This document shows, piece by piece, positions 13,708-14,264 of a DNA stretch of 14,264 bases. A model generated the notes under the pieces. It worked only from the letters and a program-made list of their open reading frames with translations, ran no database searches and was not told the origin of the DNA. How positions within the stretch are numbered: position 1 is the stretch's first letter; each line of letters starts with the position of its first letter. The position numbers and the translations under genes were made by a program. This DNA is from CALCKU01 sp964534845 (GTDB taxonomy: Bacteria; Pseudomonadota; Alphaproteobacteria; Caulobacterales; Maricaulaceae), in NCBI GenBank assembly GCA_964534845.1, contig CAZHPV010000064.1, forward strand, positions 1 through 14,264, written 5' to 3'.

Positions 13708-14264
13708 CTAGAACTTGGCTATAAGTCCTACGCCATATTCACGTGGGCGGCCAAAGAATTCCTGCTGGAAGCCCGCTGCATCTTCAAAGTTGAAGCTGTA
13801 AACGCGGTACTCTTCATCGGTCAGGTTTTTACCAAAAGCGTAGATTTCATAATTGCCACTTGGGTCAAAAGCGAATCCTACACGTCCGTCAAGAAGCGTA
13901 TAAGAGTCTTCCTGATTTTCGTTTTGAAGATCGAAAAAGTGGCTGCCCTGATGATTAAAGCTCAATTGGACGCTACCGATACCGGTTCCAACCGGACGTT
14001 CATAACGTGCAACACCATTCGCTGTAAATTCAGGGGCTAGAACAGTCTCTACATTTTGAACGATCAAATCTGACCCATCCGGATTTCCACCGCGAACTGC
14101 GACTTCATCTACCTCTGTATCAACATAGCTGGCACCTAATTGAATTGTGAAGCCCTCAGCAAGTGTCGCTCCAATTTCCGCTTCGCCACCAAAGAAAGTC
14201 GCGTCAGAGTTTTGGATGAATTGCGATAGACCTGAGAAAGTAAGCGCCTGATAATCCTCATAGT
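13708..14264 (-). CDS. TonB-dependent receptor, C-terminal beta-barrel part (truncated by the right edge)
   Basis: The frame is open from the window end and gives the last 184 residues, beginning YEDYQALTFSG. It alternates polar and aromatic residues as outer-membrane strands do. It contains GGEAEIGATLAEGFTIQLGA and the late-barrel block FGKNLTDEEYRV, and closes with FFGRPREYGVGLIAKF: the (G)RPREYG motif and terminal phenylalanine typical of TonB-dependent receptors recognised by the BAM complex. The plug domain and signal peptide lie outside the window. The protein should sit in the outer membrane and import a siderophore or other large or scarce substrate using TonB energy. Being next to the catabolic operons it may carry their substrate, but its own promoter and strong terminator make it a separate unit. 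Confidence 0.93.
   Translation of the reverse strand, partial: YEDYQALTFSGLSQFIQNSDATFFGGEAEIGATLAEGFTIQLGASYVDTEVDEVAVRGGNPDGSDLIVQNVETVLAPEFTANGVARYERPVGTGIGSVQLSFNHQGSHFFDLQNENQEDSYTLLDGRVGFAFDPSGNYEIYAFGKNLTDEEYRVYSFNFEDAAGFQQEFFGRPREYGVGLIAKF

Overview
The window looks like a chromosomal catabolic region of a Gram-negative bacterium. A TonB-dependent receptor barrel at the right edge implies an outer membrane. The gene style (P450, acetoacetate-decarboxylase-like, CitE-like and DAO-type oxidase genes, moderate GC) suggests a marine alphaproteobacterium, but I cannot fix the genus. No transposase, integrase, CRISPR array or rRNA is visible. One tRNA-Leu(CAG) is present.

Layout from left to right. 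Positions 1-1334 are on the minus strand: the N-terminus of a probable exported protein running off the left edge, a CitE/HpcH-type lyase (136-945) and a PchB/AroQ-type chorismate mutase-like protein (1032-1334). tRNA-Leu follows at 1546-1632. Next is a tight plus-strand operon, 1799-8788: MFS permease, class I glutamine amidotransferase-like hydrolase, class III (LigB/HpaD-type) extradiol dioxygenase, cytochrome P450, glutamine-synthetase-like ligase and HpaE-like aldehyde dehydrogenase. It closes with an intrinsic terminator that overlaps the 3' end of a convergent acetoacetate-decarboxylase-family gene (8807-9607, minus). A 162-bp divergent spacer leads to a plus-strand fumarylacetoacetate-hydrolase-family gene (9770-10654). 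Convergent to this is a second operon, minus strand, 13546 to 10665: ornithine-cyclodeaminase/mu-crystallin-family protein, RidA-family protein and a DAO-type FAD oxidoreductase broken by one frameshift. Last come an intrinsic terminator and the C-terminus of a TonB-dependent receptor (13708-14264).

How the genes may work together (inference). A GS-like ligase plus a GATase-like hydrolase is the signature of gamma-glutamylation of an amine, as in the Puu putrescine pathway (PuuA/PuuD) and in bacterial aniline degradation (gamma-glutamylanilide synthase plus its GATase-like partner). Here the pair brackets a P450 and a ring-cleaving dioxygenase. HpaE-like dehydrogenase and FAH-family genes follow, which are lower steps of meta-cleavage pathways. 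A DAO oxidase, a RidA protein and an OCD-family protein form a separate amine/imine unit. The most economical reading is a hybrid pathway for an aromatic amine: outer-membrane and permease uptake, gamma-glutamyl protection, P450 hydroxylation, deprotection, extradiol cleavage, semialdehyde oxidation, then decarboxylation/hydrolysis and aldol or CoA-lyase steps. The substrate cannot be read from sequence. No transcriptional regulator and no P450 redox partner are encoded here. Several palindromes at the promoters suggest regulation from elsewhere.
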